A stretch of DNA of 64,000 bases, taken from positions 97,640,707-97,704,706 of the forward strand of contig CP136067.1 in NCBI GenBank assembly GCA_032622095.1. The letters run 5' to 3'. Source of the stretch: Siphonodentalium dalli (Eukaryota > Mollusca > Scaphopoda > Gadilida > Siphonodentaliidae). Below are positions 22,801 through 35,329 of this stretch, piece after piece. The translations under genes and the position numbers were made by a program. The stretch's first letter is position 1, and every line of letters starts with the position of its first letter. The notes beneath the pieces were generated by a model that worked only from the letters and a program-made list of their open reading frames with translations, was not told the DNA's origin and did no database searches.

Positions 22801-25800
22801 TCCGCTGGTATTAAATCTTACTGCAGTAATATTTTTGTTAACCGCTGTAACCAAGTGAATTACCGCAGTGTTTCAACCGTGGTACACCATATTAATTTTT
22901 CTCATGACAGCCTTTCAGCCAGATAATTTTTTACAGTACTTACCATGACGTACATGTACCATATGTTCTATTTAGGGATAGACCATTATATGTCACTTTC
23001 TGGGTTTAGATTATAGAATTGGTGCAGTTGCACACTGCATCACTGCCCAAATCATGTGCAGCCTCTCATTGCAAATGGAGGGCTCTTAGTACATTTACAT
23101 GTGTATAGTTCCTCAGTGTAATTTGGCTTTTTGGATGAAATTCATGAAAACCAAAATTCGATGATAAGTCCATACAATGGGGACAATTTGATTGACATTT
23201 AAAGCAGAAATATAGCTTGGACCAATTCATAGGGTCAGAGAACCATTACTTCAATCATGTACATGTACATTATTACGTGTACCTCAATCATATTTATGAT
23301 GATTGAATGACAGTGCATTAGTCCGAGTGTTCGTTACTAGTAGTCCGATGGGTTCGATTGTCATGAAGTTCAATAGTTTGAGGGTTCAATAGTCCAAAGG
23401 TTCAGTGGTACCCGGGTTGAGAGTATCAATTACTGTCGTACAATGTTATTTACTTGAGACATAACATGTATTGTCGATATACATATACATGTACACAATG
23501 CATGTTTTATCCAATTGGTATAGTCTATATTGGTATTTCAGTTTTTTCCCAGGGACCTGGGCATGGATATGTACTGATAGATGCTTCGGGGAACATATTT
23601 TGTGTATAATTGGGTGTCTACTACTAGTATGTTATCTACGTGTAACTGTCGCTATAAACTGGGCATGCAGATTAAAACTTGGGAGACTTATTATTGCGGC
23701 CTATCATTGTAAATGGGGGCCTCTTGGACCGTCTTGGTACATTTACGTGTACTGGTACATGTGTGTAGTCCTTCATTGCAATTTGGATGAAAACAAAAAA
23801 TCGGTAATTCGATACCATTGGAACAATTTGAATGATATTTACTAGTAAATCAGAAAAATTACTTGGACCAATTCCTGAGGTCACATAACCATTAACTCAA
23901 TCATGTACAGTTCGTTAGTCAGAGTGTTCATTACTAGTAGTTCGATTGTCAGGAAGTTCAATATTTTGAGGGTTCAAATGGTCCAATGGTTCAATTCATG
24001 GTACCCGGGTTTGAAAGAATTGATTGTGTTTTACAACACATTAATTTTAGTTATATACATGTATGGTAATATTATTAACCTCATACAAAATAAATTACTC
24101 ATGACATAACATGTATTGCCCATAAAAATGTACACAAATTAATGCAATATTTATGCAATTTATAGTTTATGCATACATGTACTGATGCTTTGGAGAAGAT
24201 ATTTTGTGTGTAAATGGGTGTCTATAATTATACCTGACCTGACTGCCTTGCTATAAACTGGGCATGAAGATTACAAATTTTGAGACAATATACACTGTAT
24301 AAAATTGCCCAACATGTGTTATTTATCAACATGTTGTTCTAAACAATTTGGCCTTATTTTCAAAAGAAAGTCTCTTGATTTTACAGTTATCGATCTTCAT
24401 CTGAAATTTGGTCTGAGACCGTCGGCTCGTCGACTGTTTTCTGGGTCACTATTAATTCTTGATCGTATAAATAGTATATTTCAAAAATTGATATCCATTA
24501 ACACTGAGCTTTGATTGGTGGGTTCCTCGACTCGAACAATATATTTTGTAACCTTCAAGTCCAAATAAATAGTAATTGAGGGGGCCCTTAATCGGATTAT
24601 GCATCTTTAAAATCAAATACAGTTTAAAGATGCATAATCCGATTAAGTGCCCCTCAATTACTATTTACATGTATATGGATTCCGGGGTAAAAAATATTTG
24701 AATCAAGTCGAGGAACCCACCTACATGTATCAAAGCTCAGAGTTATTAGATATTGATTTTTGAAATCTTAATAATTTTCACAATCGAGACTTATTAGTGG
24801 CCCAGAATATTTTCATGAGCCGACAGTCTCAGACCAAATTGGGGATGAAGATGGATAACTATAAAATCAAGAGGCTTTGTGTTGATAAGGCCAAACTTCA
24901 TCGAACAACATGTTGATAAATATCACGTATCGGGCAATTTTATACTATACATGTAGTTGACAGTGGTTAGCATTATTTTTGGGCAACTAATCGATTCTGA
25001 TAACTGAAGCAGCATTTTTAAACATGTTGTTGTTGTTGGAATCTGATTTTATGGGGACATTCAAATCTGATTGAGCACCTTTAATAGTTAGCTATATGAG
25101 TTAATACACATAATAAGCATTTAAACTTTGGAAATTGCAGGTTTTGCTCAAGTTTACACATTCCCATCTTAAAAAATTAATTGATTTCCTGTATCACAAT
25201 ACACATGATATGATACGTGTATCATTGATAGTGTATCCCAATACAATGAATCATTACGTCCCACACAAAATGGGAACTGCAGTTATCTCTCATTGATTTT
25301 AACTCAATAACCACATAGTAAATTGGAAGTTTTCCATGGAAATGGGTGTTGTCGATTAGTCTACTTCGACTTGATTTTTTATTGTCGATTCGTCAACTAT
25401 GAAAATCCCAAGCCATTTCAACACTAATGCATAATCCGCTGGTATTAAATCTTACTGCAGTAATATTTTTGTTAACCGCTGTAACCAAGTGAATTACCGC
25501 AGTGTTTCAACCGTGGTACACCATATTACTTTTTCTCATGACAGCCTTTCAGCCAGATATTTTTTTACAGTACTTACCATGACGAACATGTACCATATGT
25601 TCTATTTAGGGATAGACCATTATATGTCACTTTGTGGGTATAGATTATAGAATTGGTGCAGTTGCACACTGCATCACTGCCCAAATCATGTGCAGCCTCT
25701 CATTGCAAATGGAGGGCTCTTAGTACATTTACATGTGTATAGTTCCTCAGTGTAATTTGGCTTTTTGGATGAAATTCATGAAAACCAAAAATCGATGATA

Positions 25801-26940
25801 AGTCCATACAATGGGGACAATTTGATTGACATTTAAAGCAGAAATATAGCTTGGACCAATTCATAGGGTCACAGAACCATTACCTCAATCATGTACATGT
25901 ACATTATTACGTGTACCTCAATCATATTTATGATGATTGAATGACAGTGCATTAGTCCGAGTGTTCGTTATTAGTAGTCCGATGGGTTCGATTTTCATGA
26001 AGTTCAATAGTTTGAGGGTTCAATAGTCCAAAGGTTCAGTGGTACCCGGGTTGAGAGTATCAATTACTGTCGTACAAAGTTATTTACTTGAGACCTAACA
26101 TGTATTGTCGATATACATGTTCATGTACACAATGCATGTTTTATCCAATTGATATTGGTATAGTCTATTTTGGTATTTCAGTTTTTTCCCAGGGGCCTGG
26201 GCATGTAGATGTACTGATAGATGCTTCGGGGAAGATATTTTGTGTATAATTGGGTGTGTACTACTAGTATGTTACCTACATGTAACTGTCGCTATAAACT
26301 GGGCATGCAGATTACAACTTGGGAGACTTATTATTGCGGCCTCTCATTGTAAATGGGGGCCTCTTGGACCGTATTGGTACATTTACGTGTACTGGTACAT
26401 GTGTGTAGTCCTTCATTGCAATTTGGATGAAAACAAAAAATCGGTCAGTCGATACAATTGGAACAATTTGAATGATATTTACTAGTAAATCAGAAAAATT
26501 ACTTGGACCAATTCCTGAGGTCACATAACCATTAACTCAATCATGTACAGTTCGTTAGTCAGAGTGTTCATTACTAGTAGTTCGATTGTCAGGAAGTTCA
26601 ATAGTTTGAGGGTTCGAATGGTCCAATGGTTCAATTCATGGTACCCGGGTTTGAAAGAATTGATTGTGTTTTACAACACATTAATTTTAGTTATATACAT
26701 GTATGGTAATAGTATTACCCTCATACAAAATAAATTACTCATGACATAACATGTATTGCCCATGACAATGTACACAAATTAATACAATATTTATGCAATT
26801 TATAGTTTATGCATACATGTACTGATGCTTTGGGGAAGATATTTTGTGTGTAAATGGGTGTCTATAATTATACCTGACCTGACTGCCTCGCTATAAACTG
26901 GGCATGAAGATTACAAATTTTGAGACAATATACACTGTAT
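19033..26940. repeat. Three tandem 2.63-kb units
   Basis: Units run 19033-21663 (2631 bp), 21664-24297 (2634 bp) and 24298-26940 (about 2.64 kb), about 98% alike by eye. Each starts TATAAAATTGCCCAACATG, inside the TTAA foldback element, and ends TTTTGAGACAATATACACTG. The final junction reads CACTGTAT then leaves the repeat, so the join has only 3-4 bases of shared sequence. Scattered single-base differences distinguish the units, which argues against a simple assembly stutter. Open frames of 60-125 codons recur in every unit but shift and break between units and show no domain; I treat them as non-coding. Confidence 0.92.
20429..21655. repeat. Older tandem duplication nested in each unit (period about 610-635 bp)
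   Basis: Within unit 1, GCAGCCTCTCATTGCAAATG (near 20424) is matched by GCGGCCTCTCATTGTAAATG (near 21060). CTTGGACCAATTC, GTCACATAACCATTA, TTACTAGTAGT(C/T)CGAT, GGTACCCGGGTT and GACATAACATGTATTG follow in the same order. The flank TGTACTGATAGATGCTTCG (near 20936) is matched by TGTACTGATGCTTTGG (near 21544). Identity is about 75-80%, clearly older than the units that contain it. The same pair recurs in units 2 and 3. Confidence 0.8.
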
Positions 26941-28806
26941 AATAACCAAACAGTGGGACTATTAAACACCCAGGTGATCAGACTCTCGGACTAATGCACA
27001 GTACTCAAATGATTTTCGGTTGGATCTCACATATTTAAAGTTAAAAAAATTGTTAGGTGAATCAGCTACATGTGCAGGTACATGTACTTGTAAATGAAGT
27101 AAATTTAGAACATTTAAATACAATTTTCAGGCGGTACACATGATTCATACCCCTCTGCTAATTTGGTAGTCGTGATTCATTTTCACAGTTTAACCGGTAT
27201 TCAGGATTCAACAAAAAGGCCGGTTCGCAGATTTTCTGGCACAAAATTAATTGTGTTTTACTATTTACCAGCCCAAATGATATTTATAATGTAATTCAGT
27301 CTATTATCTATAGTATATGTAGAAGTTATGGATACAAATTCAGCAAATACTAGTAGATGTATATGAAAACTATATTATTAGTTTAATATTAGTTTTCATT
27401 CAATATTTTCTTACTTGTAACTGGTACGCATGATTCAACCTTTTACATTAACTGGTATTGAGGGGGCGGGGAGGAGACCCATTCCAGGCTGGTCTATTCA
27501 ATTGTGATTGGCCTTTATGAGGGTGTTACCCCCTACCACCCATGGATACTGGACACCAGTTAACAGTGTTCTCACATTTGCTGGAATAGTATCCAAAACA
27601 TCAACATATCAAGAGGTATTATACTGAATTAGATAAAAATATATCACTTTGGTCTGTTCGGGCTGGAAAATACTCAAAATTTAATTTTGTGCTCTAATAT
27701 CTGCATACCAGCCTTTTTGCTGAATCCTGAATGCCGGTTATATTGCCGTGTGAAATCCTACTACCAGATAACATTGGGTATGTATATAGCATACCACCTG
27801 AAAATGGCCTGAATATCGCATATCAAAGCGGGGTGGGGTGTGTATGTGTGACATCCTCCTTGGTCATAGTCTGTATTATACAGGGTATGTTAACTGTTTC
27901 GAGTTGGTGCAATTAATGTAATTGTTTAAAGGCACGTGCGGCCTTAATTGTCGAAAATATTCATATTTTTTCCAAACACCGTAAACAGAAAAACATTAAA
28001 ACGCATACAGTTCCGTTCATATATACCATGACCATCGCGTAAACAGCATGTTATCATCAAGACCTACTATATTTTACCTAAGCAAGAGCCTGATTGTGTT
28101 ACTGAAGACAGCACAATGCTACTGGCTAATCAGACACAAATGGCATAAACGCTCTTTATTAGTTCCATATCAGGTATTCACTAACAAAGAACGCTCTTTA
28201 TGTTTACCATCATAATATAAACAAACAGCAAGAAAGTAACTTTTTATGTTTTTGTTTACATAACATTGGTCAAACATATGACCATAACATACTGTTTATG
28301 CGATATTTCTTATTTGAATACGGACAAAGTCTATCTACATTTTGATGTTCTTTCTGTTTGTGGCGGTTTTTGACGGGTGGAGATATTTTCACAGGATACC
28401 CACCACCAAGGCCAACCGTCTCTTTAATCTCTACCATCTGAATACTATTTATAACATATATTGCTATCTGATCAATTGCTACTGATATAAAAAAGGATAA
28501 AGATGGTGTGTCTCTTTCCCAAATGTTCTGTTTAGATGTACATTTGGGGGTTTATGAGTCAGATAATAACAGTCAACATGTCCTTCTAACAATAAGAAAT
28601 AATGTGTTCTTATGAACCAGGACAAAATATGGCTATTTCTGATGATTTTTGTGTCCACCGGTATGTCATGTACCGGTATACATTGCAACTACATGCACAT
28701 GTAACTTGCCTAACATACCATATACATGTATGAAGAGGGAATTTTTAAGTGTTTTTTAATCAAAATTTTAACCCAACTATTGACAGTAAGTTTTAACCCA
28801 TGCAGT
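26941..28806. other. No gene seen
   Basis: AT-rich unique DNA. CAGACTCTCGGACTAATGCAC (near 26973) is an inverted echo of GTGCATTAGTCCGAGTGTTC inside the tandem units. Pieces at 27515-27775 resemble 320-430. No coding or RNA gene can be supported. Confidence 0.35.
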
Positions 28807-29241
28807 TTAAAGGTACTCAATCCGATCAGAGGGTCCTATATTACTATTTCTTTGGCTTTGGGGGGGTAAAAAGTAATTGATTCGAGTCGAGGAACCTACC
28901 AATCAAAGCTCAGGGTGATCAGATATCGATTTTTGAAGTTTTGTTAGTTCTATACTTTCTGTCCCAGAACACGGTCAAAATTGCGTTATTATTACCACTT
29001 GATTTTAGAGTTATCCATTATTGTCTGTTTGAATAGTGTTTCTGGTGTACACATCTCGAGCAAATTACGAAGTTAGGGGCAATTATTAGTACTCATCTCG
29101 AGAAAATAACAAATCAAAAATCAATATCTAATAACTCTGAGCTTTGTTTGATGGGTTCCCCGACTCGAATCAAATATTTTTTACCCCCAAAGCCAAAGAA
29201 ATAGTAATATAGGACCCTCTGATCGGATTGAGTACCTTTAA
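28807..29241. mobile_element. TTAA-target foldback element, best-preserved ends
   Basis: TTAA (28807-28810), then AGGTACTCAATCCGATCAGA; the right end is TCTGATCGGATTGAGTACCT, then TTAA (29238-29241). The 427-bp element has near-perfect terminal inverted repeats of well over 50 bp, continuing through GGGTCCTATATTACTATTTC. The interior carries CGAGTCGAGGAACC and its inverse. It has no coding capacity. It sets the ends and target site for this family. Confidence 0.92.
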
Positions 29242-29439
29242 TGAGTTTATATATTTATGTATTACATGTGTTTCTATACATTTATTTTATCTTTAGTTAG
29301 TTTGTTGATCTTGAATAAATTTGTATTGCTCCACAATCAGTTTCCTTAATGTTCTATTATACTAAAACAACTCCATTGATAACAATACCCCTGCATCCCA
29401 TCCAAATCTACTGCATTGCCATCCTCGTCATTTCACTCT

Positions 29440-30360
29440 GGTATCCCCACCCAGGTGTACCTTGGTGTTATTCACCCATGTGTTCCTTGGTGTTTCCCAC
29501 CCAGTTGTACCTTGGGGTTTTCTAACCCAGGTGCATCTCAATGTTTCCACCCAGTTGTACCTTGGTGTTTTCGACCCAAGTGTTTCCCCAGGTGTTTCTA
29601 CCAGGGTATATCCCAGGTGTTCTTAAGCAGGCTCAACTCAATGATTAACCCTGGTGTACCCCAGTATTTTTACCCATGTTTAATCCAAGTGCAACCACCC
29701 TGATAAACCCTGGTGTTCCAACACCAGGATATAACAGAGTGGTATACCTGGGATACATCCGGGTGAAAATGATGGGGTACACCAGGGTAAAATATAAGCG
29801 AGTGGTACCTGCTTAACATACCCGAGGTATACCCTGGTAGAAACACCCGGGGAAAACACCAAGGTATACCTGGTAGAAACACTGGGAAATCTACCTGGGT
29901 AAGAAAATACCAAGGTACACCGGGGTAAGAAAACACCAAGGTACACCTGGGTTGGAAACATCAAGATACACCTGGGTAGGGAACACCTGGGTAGGAAACA
30001 CCTGGATGAATAACACCAAGGTACACCTGGGTGGGAAACACCCAGGTAGGAAAGACCAGGGTACACCTGGGTAAATAACACCAAGGTACACCTGGGTGGG
30101 AAACACCCAGGTTGGAAACACCACGGTATACCTGGGTGAATAACACCAAGATACACCTGGGTGGGAAGCACACAGGTAGGAAACACCAGGGTACCCTGGG
30201 TGTGGTCACCTGGGTAATTACACCCAGGTTTATCCACACCAGGGTTTTTATCCAGTTTCAGCTGGGTTAATCATGGTAAAACCCAGGTTTCAGGGGGTCT
30301 TGATGGTTGGTGGATGTCTTGGTAGATAGATTTACACCCCGGTTTTGGCCCAAAAAACCT
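29440..30360. repeat. Mirror-image minisatellite, about 20-40 bp units
   Basis: From 29440 to about 29715 units read CACCCAGGTGTACCTTGGTG. From about 29720 to 30240 they read in reverse (CACCAAGGTACACCTGGGTG with GGAAACACC or AATAAC linkers). The turn is a local palindrome, CCTGGTGTTCCAACACCAGG (29710-29729). Degenerate ACCCAGGTTT/ACCTGGGT copies continue to about 30360. Long Pro/Cys/Val-rich open frames in all directions come from the repeat. Confidence 0.9.
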
Positions 30361-33300
30361 GGGTGGATTTACCCGGGTACATTTTTATATGGGTACCACA
30401 TCTAACTTACCATTTCTTTGGCTTTTTGGGTTAAATATTAAAAACGTGCGTTCCACTTTAGCAAACGAATCTCTATTGATATAATGCAAGGGCGTATCGA
30501 TGTATCATAATCAATGTACTCATCCAGCTGAATTTTCTAATACGATTAACTGGACAATAATGAAACAAATCCACATGTGTGACTCTCCAATAACTGTCCA
30601 TATACGTACATACGTTGCATGCTATCAAGTGTATTCATTTGAAGTAATAAAATGGTTGGGGATATTTATACCCACACCATTATACCTCATATTCGTAATG
30701 GAACAAGGTTGTCGGTCGTCTATCTGAAATACATTTCTGAGTTTGATGCTGAACTCAGATGAAAGTGATGAGCGAAGATTCCGACAATACGTCAGATTCA
30801 GACTTCAGATAATGACTTTCTAGCTGGAGACGAACCGAATTAAATACACGAATTCGAGATTCCAGCAATGACAGCAGAACTTAGCAAGTAAAACTTCCAG
30901 ATATTTCCGAAGATTTATGGCCCAGACAAACATTGAAACAATTAGAAATATGAAAGATAGAAATTGAAACTAATGGCAACACAATTAGAATACACATATA
31001 AGGATCAAAGAATTTCACAAAGAATGAGAACCTGTTGGAGCCATCTATATCGTGGTATATAACCAACCAACATTGTGAGCATCGGATCAGGATTATCCGA
31101 CATTATTTTAAAGTGTGCACTGCGTTAACAATAATCAGTTTAGAAACACTTTTAGACCAGAATAGGCTGACTCATAGCATCGCTTCCATGGAAAAAAATT
31201 CATAGTTTTAATGGAGCGTTATATGTTCAATTTTTAACCGTACCTCATTCACGATGTGCACTCAGCAGACTGCATGATATATGTAGTAAATCCGCGATAA
31301 ATTGTTTTATCAGTGTATGTGTTCCTCCTCAGACCTCCACTCCTGACACGGACGGCGCCAATTCGAAATATTTATAACAAATATTTAGATTCCCTGTATC
31401 ATGGACATGGTTATATATTTTTGGTAGAACTTTCTGATTAATTTTGGCAACCCTATACCAAACCCCAACAACACGAGATTCCCCATATCATTGGGATAAC
31501 TATATATAAGTTCGGTGCAAATCGGCGAAAGAAATAATTACATCGAATTGTGTGTCTCCCCTTTTCCACCCGTTACTCCGACAGCGTCATTTGAGAAATA
31601 TGTAACCATTATTTTCCTCGTACAATGTTACCCATGTTGGAGCCCTTGTGAGCCCTATAGATGGTGCCCCGTTAATGTACATATCGGACAAACATTTAGG
31701 ATAAATATTCTGCGCAGCGGCGTGTATATTAGAATTTGACGACAAAGAAACTTGTTGTAGGACGACGCGAAGCGAAGAAGTTTTTTAGGTCAATTTCAGC
31801 TATACACACCGCTGTGCAGTGTATTTATTTCTTTTGTAATTCGACTTTATGTTTTGGTCGGAATTGTAGTGACACACGTGCAACCTGCTATTTACTAGTC
31901 CAGTTTTGATCTCTGCGTGGTATAATTTTCCTTCTCTTCAAACTGTAACGTCAAACATGATGTCACCATTGAACGGCGACCCATTTTCGTTGCATCTTTG
32001 GCAAAATTATCTACCTTAAATAAAATTCTGTATTAGCAGGTATAGCCATTAGGCCTATATGTCTCTTTCTTCTCGGTCAATATATATAGCATGATATTAA
32101 CCAATGCACATGTGGTTTGAATGAGCGTTCTGAAATTGTTGGGAGCGTTGCACTGATTGTACCACAAAACGGCGTTCATGTAGCCAGGCTACTGTCCAAT
32201 CAGGACGAGCATTGTATTCAAGTTTAGTCAAGGTAGTATTACAATCACAAATATATACCGTAATAAAAGTCAGGTACATGTTTAAGTTCCGACAGAATAT
32301 CCTCTTGATAGGCCTCCATCCAAGCAAATAATACCACGTTATCAGTATTACATCCCAGACTGTTCCCGGTAACGGAGGGTCCTTAAAAAACCTTCCAGGC
32401 ACACGGAGGCGGTGTGAGTGTGTTTTGAGGTCGGAAAAAAGTGATGCAAACTTTTTCCAATCAACGTATTTATCAACGATTGATTATGAAACATCAAGAT
32501 AATTCAATTATATCACTTAGTTGTGTACTGTGCTTACTGTTGCTTCAATTCTAAAAGCACACTGTGTGTATCGCCAGGTTGAAAACTTATATTATGCACG
32601 TAGCTGAACTGTGTTGCAATTAAATTGGCTAATATTAATACTTAATATCCAGACACAATTTGTATAATTTTAATAGAGGGGTACAAGTAATGCATTTTAT
32701 CCACTTTCACTCACTATTACATGTACTTCAGGCAATGTCTAACACTGTCTTATCCTATCTTAGTAGATTTGTTCGACTCACAAGCAGTCCAATATGACAA
32801 AGTATATACTTGTGTAACCCATTTACCATCTACTGTGGTATTTGAGTATACATTAAGCCATCGACTCACCGCCTCCAATATCCACTGAATTAGATCTACT
32901 ATGAATCCTTATATAACAGGCAAGACGGGTCGGCATAAATAACATTAGCACAGTACACAGCACATGACAACATATATGTATATATTACATTATGTCAAAA
33001 CAATCAAATTATATCAAAATATTTGCAATGATCACATTGCCCTCCCAGTCTTTACACCAGCCAATGGTTACCAAAACCATTTTCTTTTATTTAAGATGGA
33101 TTCCCGCACCTAAGCAATCAATCAGTCACAGACATGCTGCCCCGGGTCCATTGAATGCCACCTGAATTTCATTGATCACCAAACTAGAATAATGCAGGTA
33201 GTATCATACCATCATATCATACTTCCTCGTTAAATGAAATTTCTTAGAATGATATTTCCGTACTATGCATGCACATATAATGTTAGTCTAAGTTTACTTC

Positions 33301-33406
33301 GACGCAAATCAACTTGTGAAATCTGTTGGAAACGTTTTGTATTATCCCAACCAAGTTCACTATATCAGTATTTTGGCCTTTTGCTAAGATGAAATCCTTA
33401 AATAAG
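30361..33406. other. No gene seen; weak internal repeat
   Basis: Segments near 31325-31385 and 31550-31610 resemble each other (GTGT..CTCC.., then a CCGACAGCGTCATTTGAGAAA-like stretch against CGGACGGCGCCAATTCGAAAT), a diverged duplication. Frames near 31515-31739 and 32097-32402 have no domain or splice support. Confidence 0.35.
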
Positions 33407-33557
33407 GATTAACTGTCATGTGGACTGTTTTTATGGAGATGTAACCGCGAGGTGAGTGGTCATAACTTGTGTAAAAACCGAAGGGTTTTACATACAAGTT
33501 ATGACCACTCACCACGCGGTTACATCTCCATAAAAATAGTCCACATGACAGTTAATC
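33407..33557. mobile_element. 151-bp hairpin MITE
   Basis: GATTAACTGTCATGTGGACT at the left is the inverse of AGTCCACATGACAGTTAATC at the right. Arms of about 70 bp also share ATGGAGATGTAACCGCG and GTGAGTGGTCATAACTTGT, with a loop near 33478-33486. Arms differ at only a few places, so the copy looks young. The target duplication is unclear. Confidence 0.85.
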
Positions 33558-35329
33558 ATTATATTTATATACATTTAGCGAAAATTCCACTTTTGTAAAT
33601 GTATTTAAATCGAAAAGTGTATCGTGACAAAACCAGCCCAAAATATCCCATAGCACCCTTGGCAAAAGTTAACAGGAACAATGTCTCTTTGTATTGAACC
33701 CGATGATTTATTAAGTCAATCCTGCTCGAGTCCAAATGCGCCCAAAACATTACGCGTTCGTCTTTCCAAAACCAATGACGCGTCGATGTAATTATGAGGC
33801 TGCAGTTATGACCTGTTGCGTGTTCACCGAAAAATAATTGCAACTAGCCACGTGGGCGCCGACCAATCGGAATGCTGGATTTAGTGATAATCACACTTAG
33901 TATGTAAATATATATATGTATGAATGTCATACAATCAATCAGAATCAGTTCATGGTAAGCAATACGATTGGAGACAGCCACAGTCGGCTACATGTGCATG
34001 TGTTTATTAATTCACCGCCACTGATTATGTTTTACCATTTATGATCTCGCTTGTGATCATGTCACTACAATTTCATTGTTTTGAGGTTGTAGTAATATAT
34101 TGGTATATGCTAAGACATGTGTTGGAAAAAACTAGACTAATACAATTTGTTTTAAATAAATCCGATTTATTTTCTCATCTTTAGGGGGTGGATCAAAAAG
34201 TTGGCATGGAAAATAAATCAGAGGGTGGGTTGGTTGGGCGGTCAGCTAGTTGCATTTTTTTTTCAATTCTCAAGACCACCTCGACCCCACCTCTTCCCCC
34301 ACTATCAGTAACGGACATTTGTTAGCACAGCGAATTGCCGTTCGCTTGACTAACTCGTCGCAAGAGGACCTTTATTTTCCCAGATGACGGGTGACGTCAC
34401 ACTAAGCGCAACGTTAACTCTATGGAGCACGTTCTGGTAACAATTTTATCACGTGCCCTGACTAATTACACTAATCTTTAACTGGTTCAAAACATAGGAA
34501 AGTTATATTTTGAGAATTGATGACCTAACTGAGTTCAAGCCTTATTACAGTCTCAATTTAATAAAAATGATCTTCAAGCTCTACCGCGATGTTTAGCGAA
34601 AATTACATTATTCATAGTGAACTTTCTCCCACAGTGAACACCACCACCTTATACCTTCTACGAACACCCATGTTGGCTGTGTATTGATACAACTGTCCGA
34701 CCGGCTGTATAGTTATAATTAATTGGAGAACTTTTTCTCTTTATGAACTTTTTGTTATTGAAATCAATAGCAAAGTTGATTTATGACATGATAAACAGGA
34801 ACATAACCACAATTTGTTATTAGTTTTATGAGGGAGAGATATATACATGTATATATGGAGGGTGTATGTGTTTGAGCGATATTAAGTTACATAAATTGAA
34901 TGAAGTGATGCATGTAGGCCATTGCTCTTAGTAAAATGTGTGTGGACCTTGGTGTGAACTCATTCATTGAGAACAGTGTGTACTCCGGACTGTCGTGGTC
35001 GCCATCAGGTATATATAGATACTAATTTCACTTCCCGAAAGAAGATTTGCTCATTATATAACGCATATGATTCTTTCTGATTAAACGAGCCGCTCTAGGA
35101 TAGAAAGTGAGAGTTTCCAACATAAAATTATATTACACTCACAGAATAGCATAACATTCAATGAGGGACAATACACGAGAGTAAATGGTAATTCTGATTC
35201 AAATTCAGCAATTTAATTTTATAAATCTGCGTACAATAGAAATAAATAAATAAATAACAAACCTATAAACGGAACCGAAATAATTCTACAAACAACTGCC
35301 TTGTCAGCTTCGTTCATTCTCCGATGGAA
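33558..35329. other. No gene supported
   Basis: A 92-codon minus-strand frame (33565-33843) lies just downstream, on that strand, of CCGATTGGTCGG and CCACGTGG, but it has no recognisable domain. Sequence near 34380-34400 contains GGGTGACGTCACAC. These motifs alone do not define a promoter. Confidence 0.3.

Noticed and set aside
19010-26749. Recurring frames of 60-125 codons in the 2.63-kb units (such as the MCYLSTCCSKQFG and MYSSLVRVF types)
   Set aside because: They recur because the DNA is repeated, not because a protein is kept. Lengths and starts change between units, other frames are just as open, and no domain is visible.
29416-30239. Long Pro/Cys/Val-rich frames resembling a repetitive structural protein
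   Set aside because: They are translations of the minisatellite, open in several frames at once.
33838-33870. CCAAT-like and CACGTG motifs as a promoter for a minus-strand gene
   Set aside because: The following frame (33565-33843) has no recognisable domain or splice signal; motifs this short occur by chance.
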